Shown here one piece after another: positions 1-10,225 of a DNA stretch of 64,000 bases. The stretch is from Amylostereum areolatum (lineage: Eukaryota; Basidiomycota; Agaricomycetes; Russulales; Stereaceae). The stretch is from contig SAXG01000040.1 in assembly GCA_012932865.1 (NCBI GenBank), positions 351,468-415,467 on the forward strand, read 5' to 3'. The notes beneath the pieces were generated by a model. That model saw only the letters and a list, made by a program, of their open reading frames with translations. It made no database searches and was not told the DNA's origin. Each line of letters begins with the position of its first letter. Positions within the stretch are counted from its first letter, which is position 1. Position numbers and translations under genes: made by a program.

Positions 1-151
1 CACACAGACGAGTGGCACCAGTTGAGGGAGCGGTGGTCGAGGGTTCCATAGCCGGCACACCCCTCCCGTGCTCGACTCTTCCATTTTGTAAGGAGAGCCC
101 ACTGTGCAAGGGGTTAGAGAATGCTTTGAGAGTATAAATCAGTCTCATTGA

Positions 152-316
152 TCATGAGGGGACAAAATCCATACCGAAGATCTCCTTGGCATCCAGAGCC
201 TTGACGGCGGCATCAACTTCGGCCCTTTCGGGCGCTTTGAATGTGTGCCGACTTCCTTTACAGAAAGAGACTTAGCCCATATGCTTCCAACACGGAAAAC
301 TGTACTTACCGTTCAT
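152..316 (-). CDS. possible short spliced ORF or 3'-terminal exons of a gene
   Basis: On the minus strand, ATG at 316 gives a 7-nt exon, an intron 309-256 (GTAAGT donor, GCTAAG branch-like site, TAAAG acceptor) and an exon 255-152 ending in TGA. The result is 36 residues with an Ala/Asp/Lys-rich amphipathic middle and the ending MDFVPS. The same frame stays open for about 17 codons upstream of the ATG, so this may instead be the last exons of a longer gene overlapping the upstream region of gene A. No family recognised. Confidence 0.3.
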
Positions 317-377
317 CCTGGTGTACAATGATAAGAAGATGAGATCGTAAGCGCCAACAATTGATGACTTTCATTGT

Positions 378-383
378 CACGTG
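378..383. promoter_or_regulatory. CACGTG palindrome upstream of gene A
   Basis: A perfect CACGTG E-box lies 65 bp before the ATG of gene A. The same hexamer lies at 1382-1387 before gene B, so the two tandem genes share an upstream motif. Binding by a bHLH factor is inferred from the motif alone. Confidence 0.35.
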
Positions 384-447
384 GAAAGAAAAAATTTCCA
401 ACGCCACAACCGCGCGCTTCGCCTCTTTGCCGTCTTTCTCCCCAATC

Positions 448-1269
448 ATGTCCGATTCCGATTCGCCAGATGTACCGGCATCTCAATACCTTCAAGACCT
501 CATCAACGCAAAATACCAGGCATACTGTCCCCCACTCACGGCGGCAATAGCGAGCGCATTCGGCGCCATTCGATGGGCCGTAGACAATTCTTTGGACCCG
601 AGCCGGGAATGGTTGGCAAGGCTCCGGCATGAGATCGTAAGTTATTCATTTTACGACATACATGAAGGCTCATCTAGTACAGATCGTTGTAGTCGTGTAC
701 GCGGGACTATCGACACAGGCGGGCCTCTCGCAAGGGTATCCCGATGTCATACAGCACGCCCTGGACGCGTTCGAAGCTCGCGAGGCAGACCCGAAGCACA
801 GAATCAACATGCGATGGATTTGGAAAAGAGGGTCGAGGAACATGGACTATTGGACCGAACGACTCGAACCGGTTATCACTCGCAAAACGAATCCGTGGTG
901 GGCCGGTAAGTGATCTATCTTAATATGACCCTTACATGATCCATTGAAATTGGGTGATCAATAGATCCATTCCCACCGCTTCCTCAATCTTCGGTTCAAG
1001 CGGGTGAAGTCTCCGAGTTTTCCGGCTTCCAAGCTGTCGCTTCACTCAGCTCCCCATCGCCTCCTCAAACAACGATCTCACTCCCCATCTCACCCTTTGT
1101 GGACACCCCCGCTCCGCTCGCGCAGGCCGGAGACCCTTACGATATCAGACGTGCTGTCGATCGGATGCATAGTACTGCTACTGTGTACTACGATCGTCAG
1201 CGTGCACTGGAGGTCAAAGTCAATAGGTTGCGTAAATATTGTGAACGCTGTATAGAATACCGTAAATAG
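448..1269 (+). CDS. gene A: hypothetical protein, 3 exons, 238 aa
   Basis: Exons 448-636, 683-905 and 965-1269, with introns of 46 and 59 bp (GTAAGT donors, CAG/TAG acceptors) that keep frame throughout. The ATG at 448 opens with MSDSDSPDVP. The middle exon carries a hydrophobic run (IVVVVYAG) followed by Trp- and Arg-rich sequence. The last exon is a Pro/Ser-rich linker, then a basic helical tail (residues about 195-238) that looks like a short coiled coil. I do not recognise the family. It belongs to a group of unknown genes (A-E) around the KDZ transposase and may be cargo or a neighbour of that element. The joint use of three exons in one frame makes a real gene likely. Confidence 0.6.
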
Positions 1270-1381
1270 CTTTGATAATGACGCAGGCTGACCGCGTTTG
1301 AGCCGGTAACTTTACGGCCGATCTGAGCTTTTTGATGAGCGGAGTAAACGGGGCCGAATGTCACCTGGCGGATCAAATTGG

Positions 1382-1387
1382 CACGTG
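1382..1387. promoter_or_regulatory. CACGTG palindrome upstream of gene B
   Basis: A perfect CACGTG lies 114 bp before the ATG of gene B, in the 231-bp gap after gene A. Function is inferred from the motif only. Confidence 0.3.
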
Positions 1388-1500
1388 ATTGTATAGTTGT
1401 CACTTCACCGCGTCGCGTCTGTACACACGGCTCTTTCGCTACCACCACCAGCATTCCTCCTTTCCTTCCCCGCATCCTTTCTCCTGGTCAACAACCCACA

Positions 1501-3841
1501 ATGGCATCTGCTTCGAAACTGTCGGCTTCGGCTCCAGCTGTCGCATCACCTCAGCTTCAACATGCCTTCGAGCAGGTCTCGGCTCTCCCTTGGGCCGCGT
1601 TGCGCACATTGCAATTCTCGGAGGAGCGGCGGTCAGAAGAGTGGTTCCGGGAGTTCAGGAAAGCAGTGGTGTGTTCTCAATCATCACACATTTCTTCTTA
1701 CTCACACCGTTACACAGGCTGCCTCGGCGATGTTCGCGAAGGATGCACGCAGCAAGGGCGCACATCTCCAGGTCCCCCGCGTCTTGCGGCTCTGTCTCGA
1801 GCGAATCGCATTGAAGACAAACAAGGAGCTCGCGGAGAGCTTCGATGCTCAAGCTCTCTGGAGGGACGCGTTCGAGAGTGGGAATCCGCCTGTCGACTGG
1901 TCCGCCCGGTTCTCCGGCATCCCCATTACTGGCGCGTGGTGGCAAAGTGAGTGGCCGATTTTCTTGCTTGGAACCTTACTCATGCATTGTTAGCTCCGGC
2001 GTCGGTTCAAGCAAAGCCGTCTCTGGCGAAATCCACGGCACCGAGCACGATCGAGAAAGCAAAAGGAAAAGCGGTTGATGTCCCGCCGGCAAAGGAGGGT
2101 CCAGCGGCGGGGAAGAAGGTCGGCACGGCAGCGGAGGTACGTCCCTTACACTCATTATGACAATCCACCATCTAGTGCTAACACTCTGTGTCCCGGTTTA
2201 GGCAGGGAACAAGCCACCGGCGCCCTTGGCATCCACGCCGGTGAAGAAGGGCACGGGCAAGGGCAAGGGACGGGCCGAGGCCAACCCTGTCGCCACAGCC
2301 GTAAAGGATACCGACGAGCCCATGGCCCCGAAAAGAAAGGGCCCGGAGTCCGAGGTAAGTGTTCAATACACTGTGGAACGATGACTGAGCTAATGGTTTC
2401 TCCAGACCCTTGCTAAAAGGGTGAAGGCACGTCAGCGAGTCTCCACCAAGGCCAAGGACACGGTTCCGAGCGACGAGGAGGTCTCCGCAAGTGAGCAGGG
2501 GTCGGCAGCCACCAAGCGCAAGCGGCGTGCATCGACTACGCCAAAGCGAGGGGGCCGTTCGTCGAGAAAAGTGAGTTCTTACCCGACAACACTATGTGGA
2601 AGGCGCAAGTACTAACATTGGTAGACCTCGGCACCAGCCCGCGCGGCATCGAAGCCGGCTACTAAAAGGCGCAAGACATCTCGGCAAGCTGATCCCGAGC
2701 CGGAGAGCGAGCCCGAGCGCAGGCACGCGACGGACGACGACAATGAAGACGGTGACGATGACACGGATGAAGAGCAGATTGAGGATGAAGAAGACGAGAG
2801 CGACGCTCTGGAACTTCCACGGTGGATCAAGTCGCACCAGGACATCATCGACGCGGTACGTTTTCGGCCACTCAGCTCCTTGTTCCAGCAACTGACCGAT
2901 CTCAGATTGGACCATGCGACATGTGCAGCAAAGGCAGAGCTGGCAAGGTTTGCGTGCCGCGCATGTGTGGCGCGTGCGAACGCTGCAACAATAGCAAGAC
3001 CAAGTGCTCCCACGCCCAGCTCGTGCGCAACAAGAAAGGCAAGTTGGTTGCAAAACGCGGCTCGTCGGACGCCAACGTCACCCTCCTCGACCGCTACCGG
3101 TGCCTTTACCGACAAGGTGTGGAGTTCTTTCTTCCAGAAGGTGTCGACGAGAATGCCGAGCATGCTGAGGATGCCGAGGAAGAGGCCCCCAACGAAGTCG
3201 AAGAGGACGACAACGACAAGCCGATGAACTCGGTCCAGGGTAGCCCAGCCCAGGAAGTTGATGTGGAAGTTGGCCGCTCAACCCCAGCCTCCGCCCTCTC
3301 TCACTTCCCTGGTGAAGTCCCGCTCTCTGAACCCACTGTCCCCCCCAGTACGTCCCCCTCGCGTTTCAACTCGCCCCGGTCGGCGGGACAATTTTCGGTG
3401 GCACCGTACCAACACCACGTCGGTATCCCAGCCGGGTATGCCATCATTCCTGAGGCCGACATCATCCACATCCGGGAGACGCTTGCCACCATGCAGGCAC
3501 AGTGGGACGAGGCGATGTCCCATCAAGCGACAATGTGGAACACGGTCCGCCAGACAATGGACCGCCTAGAAGCCGGGGCCCCACTTCCACCCCCTGTGCG
3601 TCCAGTTGCGACTATCGGTACGCAGACCGTTCCCCTCGCTCTCGACAATGCCGGTGTGGACACCGACGCTACCATGGCGGAAGCAAGTGATCAGGAGCCG
3701 CCCGTGCAGGAGCCGAGTGTCCAGGAGCCGAGCGCGGCTTCTCACTCCCGGTTCGGCGGCATGCCAGCGGAGCTGTTCGGTGGTCTGAACACGAGCCGGT
3801 CGGGCCAGTCAATTGGTTTCGGATGGGGCGCGCGGAAGTAA
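1501..3841 (+). CDS. gene B: cysteine-cluster protein with basic/acidic linker, 674 aa
   Basis: Seven exons (1501-1668, 1718-1946, 1994-2136, 2202-2354, 2406-2570, 2625-2855, 2906-3841) join in one frame. The ATG at 1501 follows a CT-rich leader. Residues 1-130 form a folded-looking domain (EERRSEEWFREFRKAV, then a Trp-rich end). Next comes a long Lys/Ala/Pro linker with basic patches such as KRKRRAS, then a strongly acidic stretch. Exon 7 begins with a Cys-rich motif, CDMCSKGRAGKVC then MCGACERCNNSKTKC, resembling a fungal Zn2Cys6-type cluster but with different spacing. Then come an acidic region, a helical segment containing MQAQWDEAMSHQ, and VQEPSVQEPS repeats. A nuclear DNA- or chromatin-binding role is inferred, not shown. 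Transcribed in the same direction as gene A. Confidence 0.7.
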
Positions 3842-4350
3842 GTATCGATGTCGTGTGTCCCTTCTTGCTTGCTAGTTTCGAACCACTGTACCATGCATAT
3901 CTCTTTCTTGACCTCTTTCCATGTTGCGTGTCATTTACTCAGGGTTTTTTTTGTACATAATATAATCATAATCATTTGTCCATCACCCATAAAGTTGATA
4001 CAGTAGAAAATATAAGCCGTGTTCCAAACCGAGGGCACCTAACGGCGAGACTCTCTGAAAGAGGTGAGGAAACCTTTCGGCTTGACGCAAGAGGTCACGT
4101 ACTTTATCTTTGAGCTCGGCTTGCGTGTACGCGGACCCGGTTGGATGTTAGCAGGGTCTACGGAAGGCGGTCGAGCGCGCTTTGCCTGACGTGAGACCTC
4201 CGGTGCAGACTGCGACCCTGATGGCCCGGCACCATTTGCGTCAACAGCAGACCGAGCTCGGCCTCGTTTTCCCGTCGTTGGTTGCGCTGGTTACCGTTTT
4301 AGTATTCTCCAGACGCATCATCGTGATAGACCTACGTTCATCCCGATCAG
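3842..4350. other. intergenic, convergent 3' ends
   Basis: This 509-bp gap between the convergent 3' ends of gene B and gene C is AT-rich around 3940-4010, consistent with polyadenylation signals. I see no gene in it. Confidence 0.4.
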
Positions 4351-6491
4351 CTACCTTCGGCCTGTCCACACCTTTGGCGCCTCGGCTCGGCTTCTGACCC
4401 GCACTTTTTCCACCTCGGCTCGACTTCCTTGCAGCCGGTGGGGGTGGGACTGTGTTGGCGGATGTTCATATATAACATCAGCGACGATATGTGGAATGGG
4501 TTGGAACACTCTACCTGGCGGTTCGGTTTGATGCGATGGCCCTACCGACAAAGCCGCTGGTGTGCCGAGAGGGTTCTCGGGCTGTCCACCGGGCCCGGAC
4601 TCGGCAGTGACCTCACCATTGTCTGCGGTTGGAAGTGGGGCCTCCAGGGCAGCCAACCTCATCTTCCTTCTATACGTCTTCTGAATCTCCTCTGAACCCG
4701 ACAAAGCAATAAGCCTAAAATTTAGGCAGTAGTATCGTACTACTCACCATCAAATGCGTACCGGCACTCCCAGGAGATGTCGGGTCCAGGAATCTCGTAC
4801 GTGATATACGCCAGCCGCGACAGCATGACCTTCCGAATTTGCTCCACCTGGGGCCGAATAACATCTTCAAGGTCGGCGAAAAGGAAGGGGACCGTGTTGA
4901 CCACATAAGTCGGCACAACATCGGGGCTTTCTCCAGAAGGATTTACCGGCTCCAAGGGTTGCTCGTTGTCTTCTTGGAAATGAGAGGCCTCGATGTCACG
5001 GGCCAATTGACCCAGGCCGAGGAGCATGGCCTCAAGATCCCGGACACTTCTGCCTTCATCGCTGCAATCGCAAACAGCCTTTTCCATCCATACCAGCTGC
5101 TGTGTGCCGGAGCCGGCACTGTGCGTTGCCGGTGGAAGCCACGGTTTCGAATATGACCACGAAATAAATGGGGGGGCTTTGTTGTCATCCTCAAAAGCGG
5201 CCGGTATGTTGCTGGAGACGGGCATGTGCCGTTCAAGCAGCTGAAAACATCACAAGATGAGTGGACAGTGAAGACAAAATATGCGTGCATCGTACATGAA
5301 GGACCCTTAGTAGTGTGATGCATTGCCACCACTCTTTGTCCCGCCACAGCGTCGAGAGAAACTCTTCATGGGCCTGGTCTGTGTTCTGCACTTTGCTGGG
5401 AGCCCTCGGTGCCGGATGTGCACGCACGATCTCTCGAATCTTGCAGACAGTGGTCGGTGGGACGATTGGAATCGGGACCGGCCGTTTTGAGATTTGAGGG
5501 AGTGGGCCGACATAGCCCTCGGGCACCCCGTCATAGTTGGAGGTGACATCCAAGTCATCGTCCGCATCGTCGTCGTACTCGGTCTCATCACTGTCTGAGT
5601 CATCCAACGAGCTATGGAAGTCTGGATCAGCGACAGAATTATCAGAGTCCTCGGAACCTTCGCTTGGCGCCGTCGGCTTCCTCTGAGTTGTCGCGGCTCT
5701 CCTGGGACGTGACTGAGTCGGCGCCAGCTCCTCAGTATTGACCTCATCGGCCTCGGCTTCCTCGCGTGTTTGCTTTTGCTTGCCCTTGGCCTTGCTTGTG
5801 GAACTTGACGCCTTGGCCGCACTTTTCTTAGTTGCCTGGCGCTTTTTAGTGGTTCGACCTTGCTTTTTCCTTGTTGTTGGTGGCGGATCCGTCGCCTGGG
5901 TGGATGGACCTGCCTGTGCCGGATTTGGGGTGGTTTGTCCTGTGGTAGTGTCAACGGGGCGAGCGGCGCGTTCCGACGGTGCCAAGAGGTCCTCTGCGAG
6001 CTCATCAGTGCTTACAAGATGGCCATTAGTATCCCTTCCAAAAACACAGTTGTTATCCACAGTATCAGGTGGGTCACGCTCGTCGGCTCCTCGCCGAGTG
6101 GCACCCAACTCCAAGAAGACCACACCTGGGAGCCCGCGTTCCTCCCGAGACCGGATGTGTGACCGCCAGGCATGCAGGTCTTTGATGCGCATTTTCGTTA
6201 CATCGGGGGGCGGGGAAAGGTCTTCGGGGAGGCAGTCGGGGTCGTACCAGGGATTTTCGATGTTGGATGCCTTCAGCCACGGCAGCGTAGCCGCTGTGCC
6301 GACCTGCCAGGCTTCACGGGACGTCACATACGGCTTCGGGCTAGGACAAGTAGTTGGTACGCACAGTATACCGCCTTCAAGTACCATTGAAGCGCATCCT
6401 TGTCGCACTCCGTGGACGTAACACCTTCCTCTAACGGCGACGGTGGCAATTTGGGGAAGCCATTCTCGTAGAACCGGGGAATCGGGTCGGG

Positions 6492-6496
6492 CCGCT
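6492..6496. repeat. target site duplication CCGCT, left copy
   Basis: CCGCT immediately precedes the left LTR (first base 6497) and recurs at 16681-16685 right after the right LTR. Five-bp duplications are normal for Ty3/gypsy integration. Confidence 0.95.
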
Positions 6497-7035
6497 TGTT
6501 AAGGACGGTCCTTATCACGTGACAAGCGGCTCAGGCTACAGTACTCTTACGCGTGAGAGGTGGGATCAGGTGATCCAGACGTCTCGGTTTACACGAAGGT
6601 GAAGGTCGATAGATAAAGCAGTAAGTCTTCGCGGAAGACTTAGGCGAGCCTATCGACTTAGTATGCTTAGGATTCTCTTTAGTGCTTAAGAGGAGGTTCT
6701 TATTCAGAACAGTCCTGTATTTACAAAGAGAACGAGCTGGGGAATAGCTCGCTCGTTGAGCCTCCTTTTATAGGAAAGGAGGTCGAGTAAATATATGTAC
6801 ATTCGGCGACGGTTGTATCAAGTATCTACGGAGACGAACTGTGGCACCGTCAAGGCTATGCCGTTGAGACGGTGACGATCTGTGACACCGTCGAGGCTAT
6901 GCCGTCGAGACGGTGACGATCTGTGGCAGCGTCGTTGAGACGGTTACGAGCTGGGGCGCAGTCGTAATCCGTTGTTTAGCGACGTCCTTCCTAGTAAGGC
7001 AATGGAAAATGAAGTACCTTGGACAAGTTGTAACA
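6497..7035 (-). repeat. 3' LTR (539 bp) of the gypsy element
   Basis: It matches 16183-16680 almost base for base but is 41 bp longer because a unit containing GGCTATGCCGTCGAGACGG is present twice (about 6842-6923). The ends are TGTTAAGG and TTGTAACA. The coding-strand TATA box is present here too. Confidence 0.95.
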
Positions 7036-7052
7036 CTATCCCCCTCTCTAGA
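7036..7052 (-). promoter_or_regulatory. polypurine tract
   Basis: On the coding strand a purine-rich run (AGAGAGGGGGATAG) abuts the first base of the 3' LTR. Its place and composition fit the plus-strand primer of an LTR retroelement. Confidence 0.8.
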
Positions 7053-7061
7053 ATCTACGTC

Positions 7062-7268
7062 TCATAGATTCCTGAATCGAAGCGGTTCTAGTGGGATGTC
7101 TTGAACATGCTGTCGATCGCTCGCTCTCCGCCATTGGAGAAGGAATATTGTTGATGCGATGAATGTGAGGATCGTAAGTCCTACGATGATGCTGATGACG
7201 GCGATGAGCCAGCGTGGAGTGGGCGTATTGAAAATCGCGAGATTGGGTGATTGTGCTGATTGCATCAT
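7062..7268 (-). CDS. element ORF5: 68-aa single-pass membrane protein
   Basis: ATG ATG at 7268 (two candidate starts) leads to TGA at 7064-7062, only 27 bp from the 3' LTR. Residues about 20-45 are one long hydrophobic helix (WLIAVISIIVGLTILTFIAS and on to FLLQW) followed by basic WRRASDR, so the C-terminal tail is predicted to face the cytosol. No signal peptide cleavage site stands out. A TATAAA-like box lies 35-40 bp upstream (7302-7307, minus). Gypsy elements normally end after integrase, so a membrane protein here is unusual. The position recalls env of errantiviruses, but there is no sequence evidence for an envelope or fusion function. It could also be the last exon of a spliced product. 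Confidence 0.55.
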   Translation of the reverse strand: MMQSAQSPNLAIFNTPTPRWLIAVISIIVGLTILTFIASTIFLLQWRRASDRQHVQDIPLEPLRFRNL

Positions 7269-7499
7269 GCTTCTGGGTTTGTCGCTTTCTGATGTTCACT
7301 CTTTATATCCTTGTCCGGACCTCAACGATAGAATTCTATTCTACCGCTTTGCCCACGACTGTACTACTTTCATATCTTCTTTGTCTATCGTGGGAGATCC
7401 CAGCCTATGCCCTATCCTCGCCGTCATGACGGGGTCGTCGGGGTCTCTGAACTGGGGTCCATGCCTCTTGAAGACTCCTTTGATGCCGCACCTCCGCTT

Positions 7500-7727
7500 C
7501 TATTCCTGCAGTGCTTCTTCGTCGAGGCTTCTCGGCCTCTTCAGGGCGCGAGCGACGTCCGGACGGCTTAGGAGCTCCGTGACTCGCTTGAGATGACGAA
7601 GGAGTTCGTCGTCGCGTGGGTCGGGCGTGGGAGTGCGCGAAGGGACGGGCGAGGGAGGAGGAGTGGTGTGAGGAGTGGAGTCGGTGGTGGAGAGGTTGTG
7701 CGATGAGGGGGCGAGGGTGGAAGACAT
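7500..7727 (-). CDS. element ORF4: 75-aa protein
   Basis: ATG at 7727, stop TAG at 7502-7500. The first half is Ser/Thr/Pro-rich. The second half is a likely amphipathic helix (DDELLRHLKRVTELLSRPDV) ending in LDEEALQE. A TATAAAG-like box lies at 7794-7788 on the minus strand, about 65 bp before the ATG. It sits between ORF3 and ORF5 in the 3' accessory region of the gypsy element. No homology recognised; it could be an exon of a longer spliced product. Confidence 0.45.
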   Translation of the reverse strand: MSSTLAPSSHNLSTTDSTPHTTPPPSPVPSRTPTPDPRDDELLRHLKRVTELLSRPDVARALKRPRSLDEEALQE

Positions 7728-8136
7728 ATCGGTTGGTATGGGTGGTGCGAGTGGATTTGTTTAGACGATGTCTGAGGGTGTTGTGGTCTTTATAGCTTTC
7801 CCTTTTATCCTTACGATGCGGAGGGGCAATGATGTAATCATTGCCAGCAATCGTAAGCGATGATTTGTACATAATCAAAACTGAGTCGTAAGTAAACGGC
7901 GCGGCCAGCGCGTCGCGTAGAGAATACCAAGTGTTTCACCTTCCTCATAGCGATAGGAACCGGTACAGTAGAGAAGTCCGAGGAGAATATGCGTGCGAGT
8001 GAGGGCGCAGTCCGTGATCAGTCCGAAGAGTATCGTAACGATGAGTCGTGAAAGCTTGACGACAATGATGATGATGATGATGATGATGATGGAGGAAGTC
8101 TGAGTGCATATGATGGGTAAAAGTCCGTCCGTGCGC

Positions 8137-10142
8137 TTACCAAGGCTCCGGCCAGTGATCCTTTGACTCCTCCACTTCCTGCAAGTCCCAATCTGTCTCC
8201 TTCCAGAAGAGATCGTCGACGCGCCAGGAGTGATTGAAGCGCGAGGGTGGTTCTTGTTGAGTGCGGAGCATTGCGTCCTCCCAGTACAGCCACTGCTCAG
8301 TGGCGTGTTGGGCGGCTTCGTGCGTCAGGCTCTCGCGTCGCGTGAGGAATCCCAGAAGCTGCCTGTGGGCGCGGGCGGTAGCGTCGGTACGTCGGAGGTG
8401 GGGGTGGGACATCAGTGTTCCTGGACCGTAACTGATATCCGGACGGTCCGGGCGAGGGTGAGGAAGAGGAGTCTGTGGTCGGAGGGGATAGCAGGACCGA
8501 GATCGGGGGAAGTGAGGGGGAGCGCCCTTGCGACGGGGACAATCTCGGCGGAGATGGCCTTGCTTGCCGCATTTCCAGCAGCGTTTCCGCGGCTTCGAGG
8601 GAATCGCGTCCCACTTCTCTTGCGTCCACGTGGTTGGTTCGTCGCTCCATGGGTCCGAGGGATTCTCGGCTACTTCCTTCGTCCTGTCGTCCTTCTCCGA
8701 TTTGTCCGCCGAGCTGTCCGATTCGTCCGCTGAACTGTCCGACTCGTCTGTTAGGTTGAGTTCCTGTCTCTGGCGAGCGCGGTCTTCCATCATCCGATCG
8801 ACTATCTTCTTGAGTTCCTTGAAGTTCTTCCTCACCCGATGCATCGGGGAGTCTGAACTCTTTGATCCGCTTGAACGGTCTTCCGTCGGGGTCGACAGAA
8901 TCATGTTTACGTCGCTGTGCGGTGACTCGGGGATCCTGGGTGACGGGATCTCGAGCGTGGTCGGGGTGCGGACGTAAGAATGAGGGATAGGGGGCGGGGT
9001 TTCCGTGCCACGGCATGGGAGCGTCGCTAGCAGATAGTGGGAATGGAGTTGGCGGTCTAGGCACGGCGGGCAGCCGAGGAGGTGTCCTAGGTATCGGTCG
9101 CGGACTGCTGGCCGGTAGTCCGGTCGGTTGTCTGGGCTCTGGAAGGACCAGGGACTGTCCCGATAGCTCTCTTGGCAGGGGCTGTCTGAACTGCTCTCCG
9201 GGTAATCCGTTTCTAGCGACGGGAGGCTGGACGGGGTTAATCTGGGTGATGCCAGGGATGGGTAAGGATCCTGGTGGCGTGGGGGCGGTGACGGGTCGTG
9301 GAGGGGCGTTAGGAAGGAACGGGGGTCTGGTGAGGGCGGATGCGATGGGATCGGGTCGAACAGTATAGCCCGGGGAGATGTGATGTCCATGGAAGATGAG
9401 GTCGATGTCGGGGCCTTCGCGTGACGACATATGGGGAACTCCGGTAGTTTCCATTCGTCTTCGGAGGATTTCTCCTTCGTAGGCGGCACGGAAGGTATGT
9501 CTTTCCCAGTTGAGCCAGTTGACTCGGAGTCCGACTTCAGTGAGGAACTTTCGGAGTTCTGCGACATTGAGTATAGCCGCTGCGCTAGCTTCCTGAATCG
9601 TCGAAGGAGCTTGACCTCTCGTTCCTCCATTTCGGTCGAGAGTGTCAGGTACCTCAAGTCCAGCTGGTGGAGTTCTTCGTCGAGCATCTTGTTGTGGTCT
9701 TCCAGGATGCTCTGGACGTCGGCCGACTCCCTCCTGAGGTCGTCGATCCGCTGCCTGGCCTGCTCGATCGCTACTCCGGCTATCATGTGGGCTATTTGAT
9801 TCTCGAGTATCGGGGAATCGGGTGTTGGGACCTCCGTCGCTCTGGGCCATGGGGATTGCATTGGCACCTGTGAGGAATCCAGGTGCTTCAGTTAGGGTTC
9901 TTCTGTATGCTTCTAATCGGCTTACCCCCTGTTCTTCCGTCTGGTCCTGACCTAGACGGAGGAGGTACTGACTTAATTGCGAAGATTGCTGCCGATCGAG
10001 CGATGAAGCAGTCTCCACAGAGGGTGCGTTCCTGTTGAGTGTGGTGTGCTCTGTTGCAGACGAGGCGGATGCGTTCGACATTGTTGGGTGAGACGGTCTG
10101 ATTGGTAGAGGAGATGTTGGTTGCGTTCGGGGTGGTGGACAT
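8137..10142 (-). CDS. element ORF3: spliced coiled-coil/CCHC zinc-knuckle protein
   Basis: ATG at 10142, with a TATA-like ATAAAAA at 10178-10172. Exon 1 (10142-9926) holds a Cys/His-containing stretch (CNRAHHTQQERTLCGDC). An intron opens with GTAAGC at 9925 and has a CTAAC branch site. Acceptor 9868 joins to a frame open to 8297; acceptor 9840 joins to a frame open to 8137. The second frame encodes a clear coiled coil (about 9800-9590), a Ser/Glu/Asp-rich linker, a CCHC zinc knuckle (CWKCGKQGHLRRDC) and a helical tail with HATEQWLYWEDAML. The first encodes other protein-like sequence (LRKFLTEVGLRVNWLNWERH) over the same DNA. The knuckle points to RNA binding, Gag-like. It is extra coding capacity 3' of pol, where most fungal gypsy elements have none. 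Which isoform is real is undecided. Confidence 0.6.
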
Positions 10143-10225
10143 TGGTGATCTGTCTTGTTGAACCCGTAGGGTTTTTATCCCCCCTTTGTTGGCAGTGCAT
10201 TCGCCTGAATGCCGTTGAGTCTCAC

